58,145 nucleotides of DNA from an uncultured Caryophanales bacterium (GTDB taxonomy: Bacteria > Bacillota_I > Bacilli_A > Acholeplasmatales > Anaeroplasmataceae), in assembly GCA_946626535.1 (NCBI GenBank), contig CAMOUK010000004.1, forward strand, positions 1 through 58,145, written 5' to 3'. The notes under the pieces are model-generated. The model had not been told where the DNA came from, did not search any database, and saw only the letters and a program-made list of their open reading frames with translations. Shown here piece after piece: positions 51,704-58,145 of the stretch (its first letter is position 1; each line of letters starts with the position of its first letter). The position numbers and the translations under genes were made by a program.

Positions 51704-53343
51704 TTTTTTCTAACCAAGCTCTCTATAATATTAATATCAGGATCAATATATATTGTCTTTTGATTTTTATACGTTACAAAGCATCCCTTTTTACCAGGTA
51801 TCTTTTTAACATTTTTAATTTTAGTATAATCTACAGGAACTGAAGAAGAATCTCTTAAATTAGAATAGTAGGCAGCAAGATTTGCGGCTGTTCTAATTAA
51901 GTTTTCTGTCAAGTTTTCTGAATTAATAACTACATGTGATCCTGAATCATGCTCAACGTGGAACCAATAATCTTCCTTTTTAGCTAAATGATTTGTTATA
52001 TAATCATTTTGAATATTATTTTTTCCAACATAAATTAATGCCTCATCTACTATAAATGTTAAGATGGTAGGCTTTTTCTTTACATTTTTAGATGTGTTTT
52101 TAAATAAGTATTTATTCTTAATTAATTCATCTTGAATTTCTAAGGCATCATTAATATTAGCATCCTTTAGCTGATATGATAGAAGCTTAAAATAATTTAA
52201 CTCATCATTTGCGATATCAAGCTGTTCATTAATATGAGAAATTGAATTTTTACATTTTTGATATAGTTTAAAATACTTATTTGAATTATCTAAGATAGAT
52301 ATCTTATTATCTAGAGGTATCTTAATATCACTATTTTCATAATAGTTAAATAAGATGATTTCCTTTTCCTTTTGATTAAGATTAGGAGCTGATAGTAAAA
52401 GCTCGCCATATAGCCTATATTTATCCTTATTTTGAGTATCTAGAAGATCTTCATTTAATTTAATTATTTTCTTTTCATATTTTTTTATCTGTCTAGATAT
52501 AAAAGAAGATAAATCATTTGTCTTAATTTTTATATTTGCTTCATTTTCCTTTTGATAATAAAATTCATCTAGCATATTTGATAAGCTATCATATGTATTT
52601 ATGGGCTCATAATTAAATGGGTTAAAATAAAAATCAAGCTTACCTTTTTCATTTATAAAGGTTGATGGAATTATTTTAGCATTTATAGCCTCATAAAAAT
52701 TATCGATATGGTTATCATTATTAAAAACATGCGAAACTAAATTAAGTGATACACCATTAAATAAATTAATATAATCAGCTGGTGATTCTATTTTTTTATC
52801 TATAATCAGCTTCTTTAATTCATCATAGCTATAATCAAATGGATTTAGCTTATTATTTATAGGAAATTCATATTTAGCGTGTGGAAGAATAGTTCTATTA
52901 TATTCACCTATTCCATCGTGCTTTAAGGCATCTAAAATGATATAATTATCATCAGTTAATATTAAATTAGAATATCTACCCATAACCTCACAAATTAAAT
53001 ATTTTTTTGATTTATCAGAAAGCTCATTATAGCCTTCTAGGGTAAATATAATAATTCTATCAGAAGAATAGGTAGTAATATCAGATATAAAAAAGCCTTG
53101 AATGTGTTTTCTTAAAAACATTGTAAAGCTCTTAGGATTTTGAGGGTATGCATATTCTTTAGCTGTAAGATGAATCCTAGAATAATTAGATGAAGAAGAA
53201 ATTATTAAATTATAATTTTGATTATTTCTCCTAACACAAAAAATGAAATCAGTATTACTAATTTCGTTAATCTTGTTTATTCTTCCAGTTTTTAAGAAAT
53301 TTATTTCATCTTTTATTTTTTGTAAAAATATACCATCAAACAT
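51700..53343 (-). CDS. rqcH: Rqc2 homolog RqcH (NFACT / fibronectin-binding-like)
   Basis: 547 residues. NFACT-N domain with FTMFLRKHIQG and a Asp95-Arg96 pair (SSDRII) matching the catalytic DR of RqcH, a coiled-coil middle (about 270-420), and the NFACT-R domain with YWFHVEHDSGSHVVI. RqcH binds stalled 50S subunits and adds C-terminal Ala tails to nascent chains for degradation. ATG 53343 is the start; on the minus strand GGTGAATTTTT precedes it. First gene of a two-gene unit. Confidence 0.92.
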   Translation of the reverse strand: MFDGIFLQKIKDEINFLKTGRINKINEISNTDFIFCVRRNNQNYNLIISSSSNYSRIHLTAKEYAYPQNPKSFTMFLRKHIQGFFISDITTYSSDRIIIFTLEGYNELSDKSKKYLICEVMGRYSNLILTDDNYIILDALKHDGIGEYNRTILPHAKYEFPINNKLNPFDYSYDELKKLIIDKKIESPADYINLFNGVSLNLVSHVFNNDNHIDNFYEAINAKIIPSTFINEKGKLDFYFNPFNYEPINTYDSLSNMLDEFYYQKENEANIKIKTNDLSSFISRQIKKYEKKIIKLNEDLLDTQNKDKYRLYGELLLSAPNLNQKEKEIILFNYYENSDIKIPLDNKISILDNSNKYFKLYQKCKNSISHINEQLDIANDELNYFKLLSYQLKDANINDALEIQDELIKNKYLFKNTSKNVKKKPTILTFIVDEALIYVGKNNIQNDYITNHLAKKEDYWFHVEHDSGSHVVINSENLTENLIRTAANLAAYYSNLRDSSSVPVDYTKIKNVKKIPGKKGCFVTYKNQKTIYIDPDINIIESLVRKK

Positions 53344-53455
53344 AAAAAATTCACCATAAATAATATATCACAATAAATATTGTTTTTCTACTATTTCAAA
53401 ATTATATAAATAATGTTATAATTATTTTAATAATTATCTAGAGGAGCTTTAAAAG

Positions 53456-53827
53456 ATGGGATTATTTAGTAAAAAGAGCTTAACAGAAATAATTAATAAA
53501 AATTTTAATGAACGACAAATTGAATATGATGTAAAGGATTCAATTATTTCATTTTCTATTAGTCTAGATAATGATATTACCTTATATCCAAATATAAAGG
53601 TTGATAATCGGGCAGAAGAATTAACCTTCATCATAAATATTAAGCGTGGTGATTCTAAAGCTATAAAGGATTTTAATAATAAATCAAAATATTTAAAGGC
53701 TTTGGTAAATGATAATATAGTTTATCTTTATTATTCGTGCTTTGCGACTAGTGAAAACGTTATTTTCATAATTGATACAATTATTTCTTCACTTCAAGTG
53801 TTAGAAAATGATATTATTAATTTGTAA
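53456..53827 (+). CDS. Uncharacterised small protein
   Basis: 123 residues, no signal peptide. The start MGLFSKKSLTEII is followed by alternating beta-like hydrophobic patterns (LTFIINIKRGDS, NIVYLYYSCFAT) and a helical end (FIIDTIISSLQVLE), a layout recalling YbjN/type III chaperone-like folds, which is only an impression. GAGGAG precedes the ATG and TATAAT lies at 53417-53422. It lies 14 bases before gmk. Confidence 0.7.
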   Translation: MGLFSKKSLTEIINKNFNERQIEYDVKDSIISFSISLDNDITLYPNIKVDNRAEELTFIINIKRGDSKAIKDFNNKSKYLKALVNDNIVYLYYSCFATSENVIFIIDTIISSLQVLENDIINL

Positions 53828-53841
53828 AGGGGTTTATTTAA

Positions 53842-54465
53842 ATGAAGCTAGATGAACGAGGACTATTAATTGTAATATCAGGACCTTCTGGTGTAGGTAA
53901 GGGAACTGTTAGAAAAGCTCTATTTGAGATGAAAAATCATAAGCTAACATATTCAGTTTCTATGACTACTAGACCAAAAAGACCTGGAGAGGTTGATGGT
54001 GTAGATTATTATTTCACAACTAAAGAAGACTTTGAGGATAGAATTAAGAATAATAAATTCCTAGAATATGCTGAATTCGTAGGAAATTATTATGGTACGC
54101 CATTAGATAAGGTAAATGAAAAGCTAGATGAGGGTCATGAGGTCGTACTTGAAATTGAGGTTGAAGGTGCACTTCAAGTTAAAAGAAAGGTTCCAGATTG
54201 TGTAATGATCTTTATTGTTCCACCTTCAAAGGAAGACCTATATAAGCGTCTAAAGTCTAGAGGAACAGAATCTGATGAAATTATTAATAAGAGAATAGAA
54301 AAGGCTAATAGAGAGTTTAAAAAGGCTAAATTCTACGATTATATCGTTGTTAATGATGAGGTTAATAACGCAGCCGATAGAATTCTTGCGATAATCAGAG
54401 CTGAGCACGCTAGAACATATCGTTCAATCGATAAATACTATGAATTAATTGGTGAAGAAGAATAA
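53842..54465 (+). CDS. gmk: Guanylate kinase
   Basis: 207 residues. Phosphorylates GMP to GDP with [15 protein letters not shown]-loop, [17 protein letters not shown] (GMP binding), and the [12 protein letters not shown] segment. AAAGGGG is upstream. rpoZ follows, as in most Firmicutes. Confidence 0.97.
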   Translation: MKLDERGLLIVISGPSGVGKGTVRKALFEMKNHKLTYSVSMTTRPKRPGEVDGVDYYFTTKEDFEDRIKNNKFLEYAEFVGNYYGTPLDKVNEKLDEGHEVVLEIEVEGALQVKRKVPDCVMIFIVPPSKEDLYKRLKSRGTESDEIINKRIEKANREFKKAKFYDYIVVNDEVNNAADRILAIIRAEHARTYRSIDKYYELIGEEE

Positions 54466-54469
54466 TTCT

Positions 54470-54497
54470 TTGAAATTATTAATTATTATGATATAAT
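54470..54497 (+). promoter_or_regulatory. Promoter of rpoZ
   Basis: TTGAAA (54470-54475), 16-base spacer, TATAAT (54492-54497), in the 59-base gmk-rpoZ gap. Confidence 0.68.
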
Positions 54498-54524
54498 AAT
54501 TGCTGTTATGAGGTGAAATAAATT

Positions 54525-54758
54525 ATGAGTAAAAATGTAGATGGAATGCGTTACCCTTCAGTAGATATGCTACTAGAGGTAATTGATTCAAAATATAAAT
54601 TAGCATATGCTGCCGCAAGACGTGCAAGAATCATTGAGGAAGAAGATGGTTATACACCTCTTGAAGATCCTAAATGTGTAAAGCCAGTTGGTCAAGCTTT
54701 AGAAGAAATTATTTCTGGCGATACAAAAATTACTTTCAAGAAATTAACAAATATTTAA
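54525..54758 (+). CDS. rpoZ: RNA polymerase subunit omega
   Basis: 77 residues. MRYPSVDMLLEVIDSKYKLAYAAARRAR and the KPVGQALEEI helix match omega (RpoZ/Rpb6), which helps fold and assemble the beta' subunit. The segment after the first helices has an unusually acidic linker. AGGTGA precedes the ATG by 11 bases. Separated from the next gene by a terminator. Confidence 0.95.
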   Translation: MSKNVDGMRYPSVDMLLEVIDSKYKLAYAAARRARIIEEEDGYTPLEDPKCVKPVGQALEEIISGDTKITFKKLTNI

Positions 54759-54760
54759 TT

Positions 54761-54783
54761 AAGGTGGCTATGCCACTTTTTTT
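54761..54783 (+). terminator. Terminator after rpoZ
   Basis: AAGGTGGC (54761-54768) pairs with GCCACTTT (54772-54779), followed by TTTTT. Confidence 0.83.
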
Positions 54784-54805
54784 ATCTATATAATGTAGGT
54801 GTATT

Positions 54806-55534
54806 ATGGATATTTTTATTACTTATTTTTTTTATTTTATTATATATTCATTTTTAGGCTACATATGTGAGGTTGTCTATGTAGCAATAATAACTAAGCA
54901 TATAGGCGATAGAGGTTTTTTATTTGGACCATTAGTACCAATTTATGGCTTTGGTGCTTTACTAATCCTCGTAAGCCTAAATTGGGCTTATAATTATTGG
55001 TATTTAGTCTTACCACTGGGCTTTTTAATAACATCATCTTTAGAATATATAGTTTCATTTTTTATGGAATTAATGTTTAAAAAGAGATGGTGGGACTATT
55101 CTGATAAGTTTTTAAATATTAATGGAAGAGTATGCTTAAGAAATTCTTTGATGTTTACTGCTTTAGTAGCCCTAGTTATCTATGTTTTACAGCCCTATGT
55201 TGTAGGTAATTTAGTAAGTAAAATTATTGAAATTACAGCTCTAAAATGGTCTTTATTTATAGTTATTTTTGTCTTATTTATTGTTGATACTATAATTTCA
55301 ACAACAAAGCATGTAAAGATGGCAACTATTATATCAAAGCTATCACAATTTAAAGACTTTACTCTTGATGAGCTTGATAAGGCAAAAGAATATATTAAAA
55401 ATACTAAAGCTTATGAAAAGCTTGCAAAGCTAAATACTAGATACCCAAGCTTTAGAATAAAAATTAATGGAGCTAGAGTAACAATTACTGAATTAGTATC
55501 TAAAGTTAAAGAAAAAGTAGGATTGAAAAAATGA
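54806..55534 (+). CDS. Putative ABC transporter permease, CmpB family
   Basis: 242 residues. Four to five membrane segments in the first ~160 residues; YFFYFIIYSFLGYICEVVY, DRGFLFGPLVPIYGFGAL, LEYIVSFFMELMFKKRWWDYSDKFLNINGRVCL are the CmpB/COG4905 signatures. A charged coiled C-terminal part follows (about 185-242). Despite the family name, transport is unproven. Its stop overlaps the next start (ATGA). Confidence 0.87.
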   Translation: MDIFITYFFYFIIYSFLGYICEVVYVAIITKHIGDRGFLFGPLVPIYGFGALLILVSLNWAYNYWYLVLPLGFLITSSLEYIVSFFMELMFKKRWWDYSDKFLNINGRVCLRNSLMFTALVALVIYVLQPYVVGNLVSKIIEITALKWSLFIVIFVLFIVDTIISTTKHVKMATIISKLSQFKDFTLDELDKAKEYIKNTKAYEKLAKLNTRYPSFRIKINGARVTITELVSKVKEKVGLKK

Positions 55535-56961
55535 AAAAGGTTATAGTGATAGGTGCTGGCATATCTGGTCTTACATCAGCTATCTTACTAAAAAAGGATG
55601 GCTATGATGTTACCATATATGAAAAAAATCCATATGCAGGAGGCTTTTTGACAACCTGGAAAAGAAAAAATCAGATTATTGATGGCTGCCTTCACTGGAT
55701 GATAGGAACAAAGGATGGCACTAAAATTAATGAGCTATGGAAGCTTGTTGGTGGACTAAATAATACTGAAATTGTTAAATTAAAATATTTTTATACAACT
55801 GAGTATGAGGGAAACATTTTTCATATTGGAAGAAGTGTGGAAGAATTTAGAAGTGAACTATTAAAATATTCAGAAAATGATGAAGAAGAAATTGAAAAGC
55901 TAATTGAGGCTATAAAAGCTTTAAACTGTTATGAAAATTATTCTGATATTGCCTATGATTTAATAGATTATCCTATTATTCCAGAAAAATCTATCTTAAG
56001 AAAAACTATTTCTTATATGAAAATTAATATGGAAGAATTAGCATATAAATTCAACTCTAAGGTAATTAGATATTCTTTATTAAATTCAATGGTTAATAAA
56101 ACCTTTAGTGCCTTTTATTTTCTAATGACCTTAGGTAATTTTATGAATGGTAACGCAGATCTTCCTTTAGGCGGATCTAATACTATTAGAAATAATTTAG
56201 TAAATAATTTTATTAATTTAGGTGGAAAAATAAAATATAATACAAATGTTGATGAATTATTAATCGAAGATGGTATTACAAAAGGTATTATTTTAAATAA
56301 TGAAAAAATATATGCTGATTATGTAATTTCAAGCATCGATGTTCATTATACATTTAATAATTTATTAAAAAATAAATATGATATGCTACCATATGATAAT
56401 ATGGATAAAACATATCCAACGTATAGCTTTATTATCGCAAATTTTAAAACTAAAAAGGTATTTGATAATGAAGTTTTAGTTAAAAAAATAGAAGAATATA
56501 GCTTCTTAAATAATAAATATGATTATTTATCATTTAGATGGTATGGCTATGATAAGAGCCTATCAAATGATGGCTATTATACTATATCTGTCATGCTTAC
56601 AACCTATGATAAGGATTATGATTATTTAAAATCACTTGATAAAAAGTCTTATAAAAAGCTTAAGGATGAAATATCATCATTTTATAAAAATAAGCTTGAA
56701 AGCCTTTATAATGAGGAGTTTATAGCCTTAGATGTTGTTACACCTTTAACCTATGAAAGATATAATAATTCATATAAGGGAACATTTATGACATATAGCC
56801 TAATACCAAAAGCTAATCATTTTGTAAGAAGCTTTAAAATAAATAATTTAGCAAATTTTGTTATGGCAAATCAGTGGCTATATCTTCCTGGTGGAACACC
56901 TATAGCCTTAGTTAATGGTAAATTTGCTTATCAAATAGCTAAAAAGGAAATGGAGGAATAA
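55531..56961 (+). CDS. NAD(P)/FAD-dependent oxidoreductase, phytoene desaturase (CrtI)-like
   Basis: 476 residues. Rossmann FAD motif VIGAGISGLTSAILL, GGFLTTW, and the C-terminal LPGGTPIALVNGKFA FAD-binding segment match the CrtI/retinol-saturase amine oxidase-like fold. The rest is not close enough to say phytoene; no carotenoid genes are nearby. The substrate may be a lipid or isoprenoid in the membrane, given the coupled CmpB gene upstream (ATGA) and the isomerase-like gene 2 bases downstream. Confidence 0.87.
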   Translation: MKKVIVIGAGISGLTSAILLKKDGYDVTIYEKNPYAGGFLTTWKRKNQIIDGCLHWMIGTKDGTKINELWKLVGGLNNTEIVKLKYFYTTEYEGNIFHIGRSVEEFRSELLKYSENDEEEIEKLIEAIKALNCYENYSDIAYDLIDYPIIPEKSILRKTISYMKINMEELAYKFNSKVIRYSLLNSMVNKTFSAFYFLMTLGNFMNGNADLPLGGSNTIRNNLVNNFINLGGKIKYNTNVDELLIEDGITKGIILNNEKIYADYVISSIDVHYTFNNLLKNKYDMLPYDNMDKTYPTYSFIIANFKTKKVFDNEVLVKKIEEYSFLNNKYDYLSFRWYGYDKSLSNDGYYTISVMLTTYDKDYDYLKSLDKKSYKKLKDEISSFYKNKLESLYNEEFIALDVVTPLTYERYNNSYKGTFMTYSLIPKANHFVRSFKINNLANFVMANQWLYLPGGTPIALVNGKFAYQIAKKEMEE

Positions 56962-56963
56962 TA

Positions 56964-58139
56964 GTGATTAAATTATCTTCATTTAAATCATCATTACATA
57001 CCTATGATGAATTTGATATTGGAACTAAAAAATTTATTTCTGAAATTGAAAATAATATTAATGATAAAATTGTATTTTCTAGCCTAGATGATTATGATTG
57101 TGATCTAAAGCTTATATTTATATCATCAGGTGGATCAGAAGGATTATTTTTAAATGAATTTGATAAATTAAAGGAGCCTTATTATTTTTTAACTTCAGGA
57201 AATAATAATAGCTTAGCAGCATCCTTAGAAATATTAACTTATCTTAATCTAAATAATAAAAAGGGTGAAATTATTCATGGTAATATTTCATATATTGGCC
57301 AAAGAATAAAGGAGCTAGAAAGAATTAATAAAAATATTAAGGAAATTAGTAATTCAAAGCTTGGTGTTATAGGTAAGCCATCTGATTGGCTAATTTCATC
57401 AATTCCAAACTATAAAGCTGTTAAGGATAAATTTGGGATTGATTTAGTTGATATTAGCCTAGATGAGGTTAAAAATGAATTTGATAAATTTAGCTTTGAT
57501 AATTTAAAGATTGATTTAAAGGATTTTGATAAAGAAGAATTAAATAAGGCTAAAAAGATTTATCAGGCCTTTTCAAATATTTGTTTAAAAAATAAGCTTG
57601 ATGGTTTTAGCGTTAGATGTTTCGATCTTTTAAAGCCTTTAAAATCTACAGGATGTTTAGGATTGGCATTATTAAATGATAAAAATATCATTTCAAGCTG
57701 TGAGGGAGATATCATGGCTATGATATCAATGCTTGTAGCTAAAAGAATAAGTGGAAATGATGTTTTCCAGGCTAATCCATCAAGAATAGATGTAGAAAAT
57801 AAAAAAATAGTCTTTGCGCATTGTACTATACCTTTAAATATGGTAAAGGATTATAAATTTGATACTCATTTTGAATCTAGAACTGGTGTTGCGATAAAAG
57901 GCTATCTATATGAGGATGATGTTACAGTATTTAGATTATCTAGTAATTTATGTGATTATTTCCTAGAGGAAGGTAAAATTATTAGAAATCTAGATGATCC
58001 AAATTTATGTAGAACACAAATAGAGGTTTTATTTGATAACGATATTTCAAATATACTTTCAAAGCCTTGTGGTAATCATCATATTATTTTTTATGGAAAG
58101 CATAAGAAGGAAATTGAAGATTATTTAAAAAATATTTAA
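56964..58139 (+). CDS. L-fucose/arabinose isomerase-like protein
   Basis: 391 residues. The second half has the signatures of COG2407: SCEGDIMAMISMLVAKRISG, FQANPSRIDVENKKIVFAHCTIPLNM, THFESRTGVAIKG (Glu, His metal ligands). It belongs to the fucose/arabinose isomerase C-terminal superfamily; the N-terminal half matches the Rossmann-like FucI parts only weakly. GTG start 56964 with TGGAGG 7 bases upstream. The stop is inside the window. Third gene of the cassette. Confidence 0.83.
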   Translation: MIKLSSFKSSLHTYDEFDIGTKKFISEIENNINDKIVFSSLDDYDCDLKLIFISSGGSEGLFLNEFDKLKEPYYFLTSGNNNSLAASLEILTYLNLNNKKGEIIHGNISYIGQRIKELERINKNIKEISNSKLGVIGKPSDWLISSIPNYKAVKDKFGIDLVDISLDEVKNEFDKFSFDNLKIDLKDFDKEELNKAKKIYQAFSNICLKNKLDGFSVRCFDLLKPLKSTGCLGLALLNDKNIISSCEGDIMAMISMLVAKRISGNDVFQANPSRIDVENKKIVFAHCTIPLNMVKDYKFDTHFESRTGVAIKGYLYEDDVTVFRLSSNLCDYFLEEGKIIRNLDDPNLCRTQIEVLFDNDISNILSKPCGNHHIIFYGKHKKEIEDYLKNI

Positions 58140-58145
58140 AAAAAG

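Overview
The window is strongly AT-rich, uses ATG/GTG/TTG starts with clear Shine-Dalgarno sites, and uses TGA as a normal stop (for example the TGA stops at 26211, 35251 and 42650). Gene content and order (rimP-nusA-ylxR-ylxQ-infB-rbfA, infC-rpmI-rplT, T-box-hisS-aspS, gmk-rpoZ, lspA-rluD, rqcH) are those of a low-GC Gram-positive bacterium of the Bacilli. An uncultured gut lineage near Erysipelotrichales/RF39 or the Mollicutes is my best guess, inferred from gene content only. Almost all of the window is chromosomal core with short accessory cassettes. I saw no insertion sequence, prophage, CRISPR array, tRNA or rRNA.

Layout. 1-5300: the end of a PLP decarboxylase fused to a kinase-like domain, msrA, an exported HAD phosphatase lipoprotein, a decayed region with three strong hairpins and a 32-residue relic of an ABC ATPase, and an EAL-domain c-di-GMP protein. 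5302-7131 (minus): a CASTOR/POLLUX-like channel. 7425-7619: a small cysteine-containing protein. 7758-13519: one seven-gene operon for unsaturated-uronate catabolism (kdgA, kdgK-like, yhcH-like, kdgK, TIM-barrel isomerase-like, kduI, kduD) behind a near-consensus promoter. 13670-19829: a membrane protein, an ACT-domain/PFL pair, then pgcA-ppa-ychF and a membrane protein. 20648-26419: a Wadjet/MksBEF-type condensin operon (jetA, jetB, jetC) with no nuclease gene jetD, followed by an overlapping SepF-like cell-division gene and a cysteine-rich mini-gene, then HU.

26848-32164: ankyrin protein, then the rimP-to-rbfA translation operon. 32171-34461 (minus): MATE exporter and an Mrp/Nbp35-type P-loop ATPase. 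34618-37423: an unrecognised four-gene cassette (secreted protein, anchored protein, small ABC ATPase, permease). 37629-38814: infC-rpmI-rplT behind a structured leader with an attenuator; infC appears to start at an AUA codon. 39263-39410: a structured non-coding RNA with its own promoter and terminator, upstream of a DEAD-box helicase with a DbpA-like tail. 42649-50352: a T-box-controlled, tightly packed transcription unit hisS-aspS (archaeal-type AspRS)-dCMP deaminase-ylbL-like-lspA-rluD-M18 peptidase-small HPt-like protein. 50425 to the end: xpt, a methyltransferase and rqcH on the minus strand, gmk, rpoZ, and a three-gene cassette (CmpB-type membrane protein, CrtI-like FAD oxidoreductase, fucose-isomerase-like protein).

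The main candidates for something undescribed are the JetABC-SepF operon, the decarboxylase-kinase fusion, the four-gene secretion cassette and the structured RNA before the helicase. Four cre-like sites (7662, 14096, 26443, 34535) suggest CcpA-type carbon control. No database search was possible, so family names rest on motif recognition.
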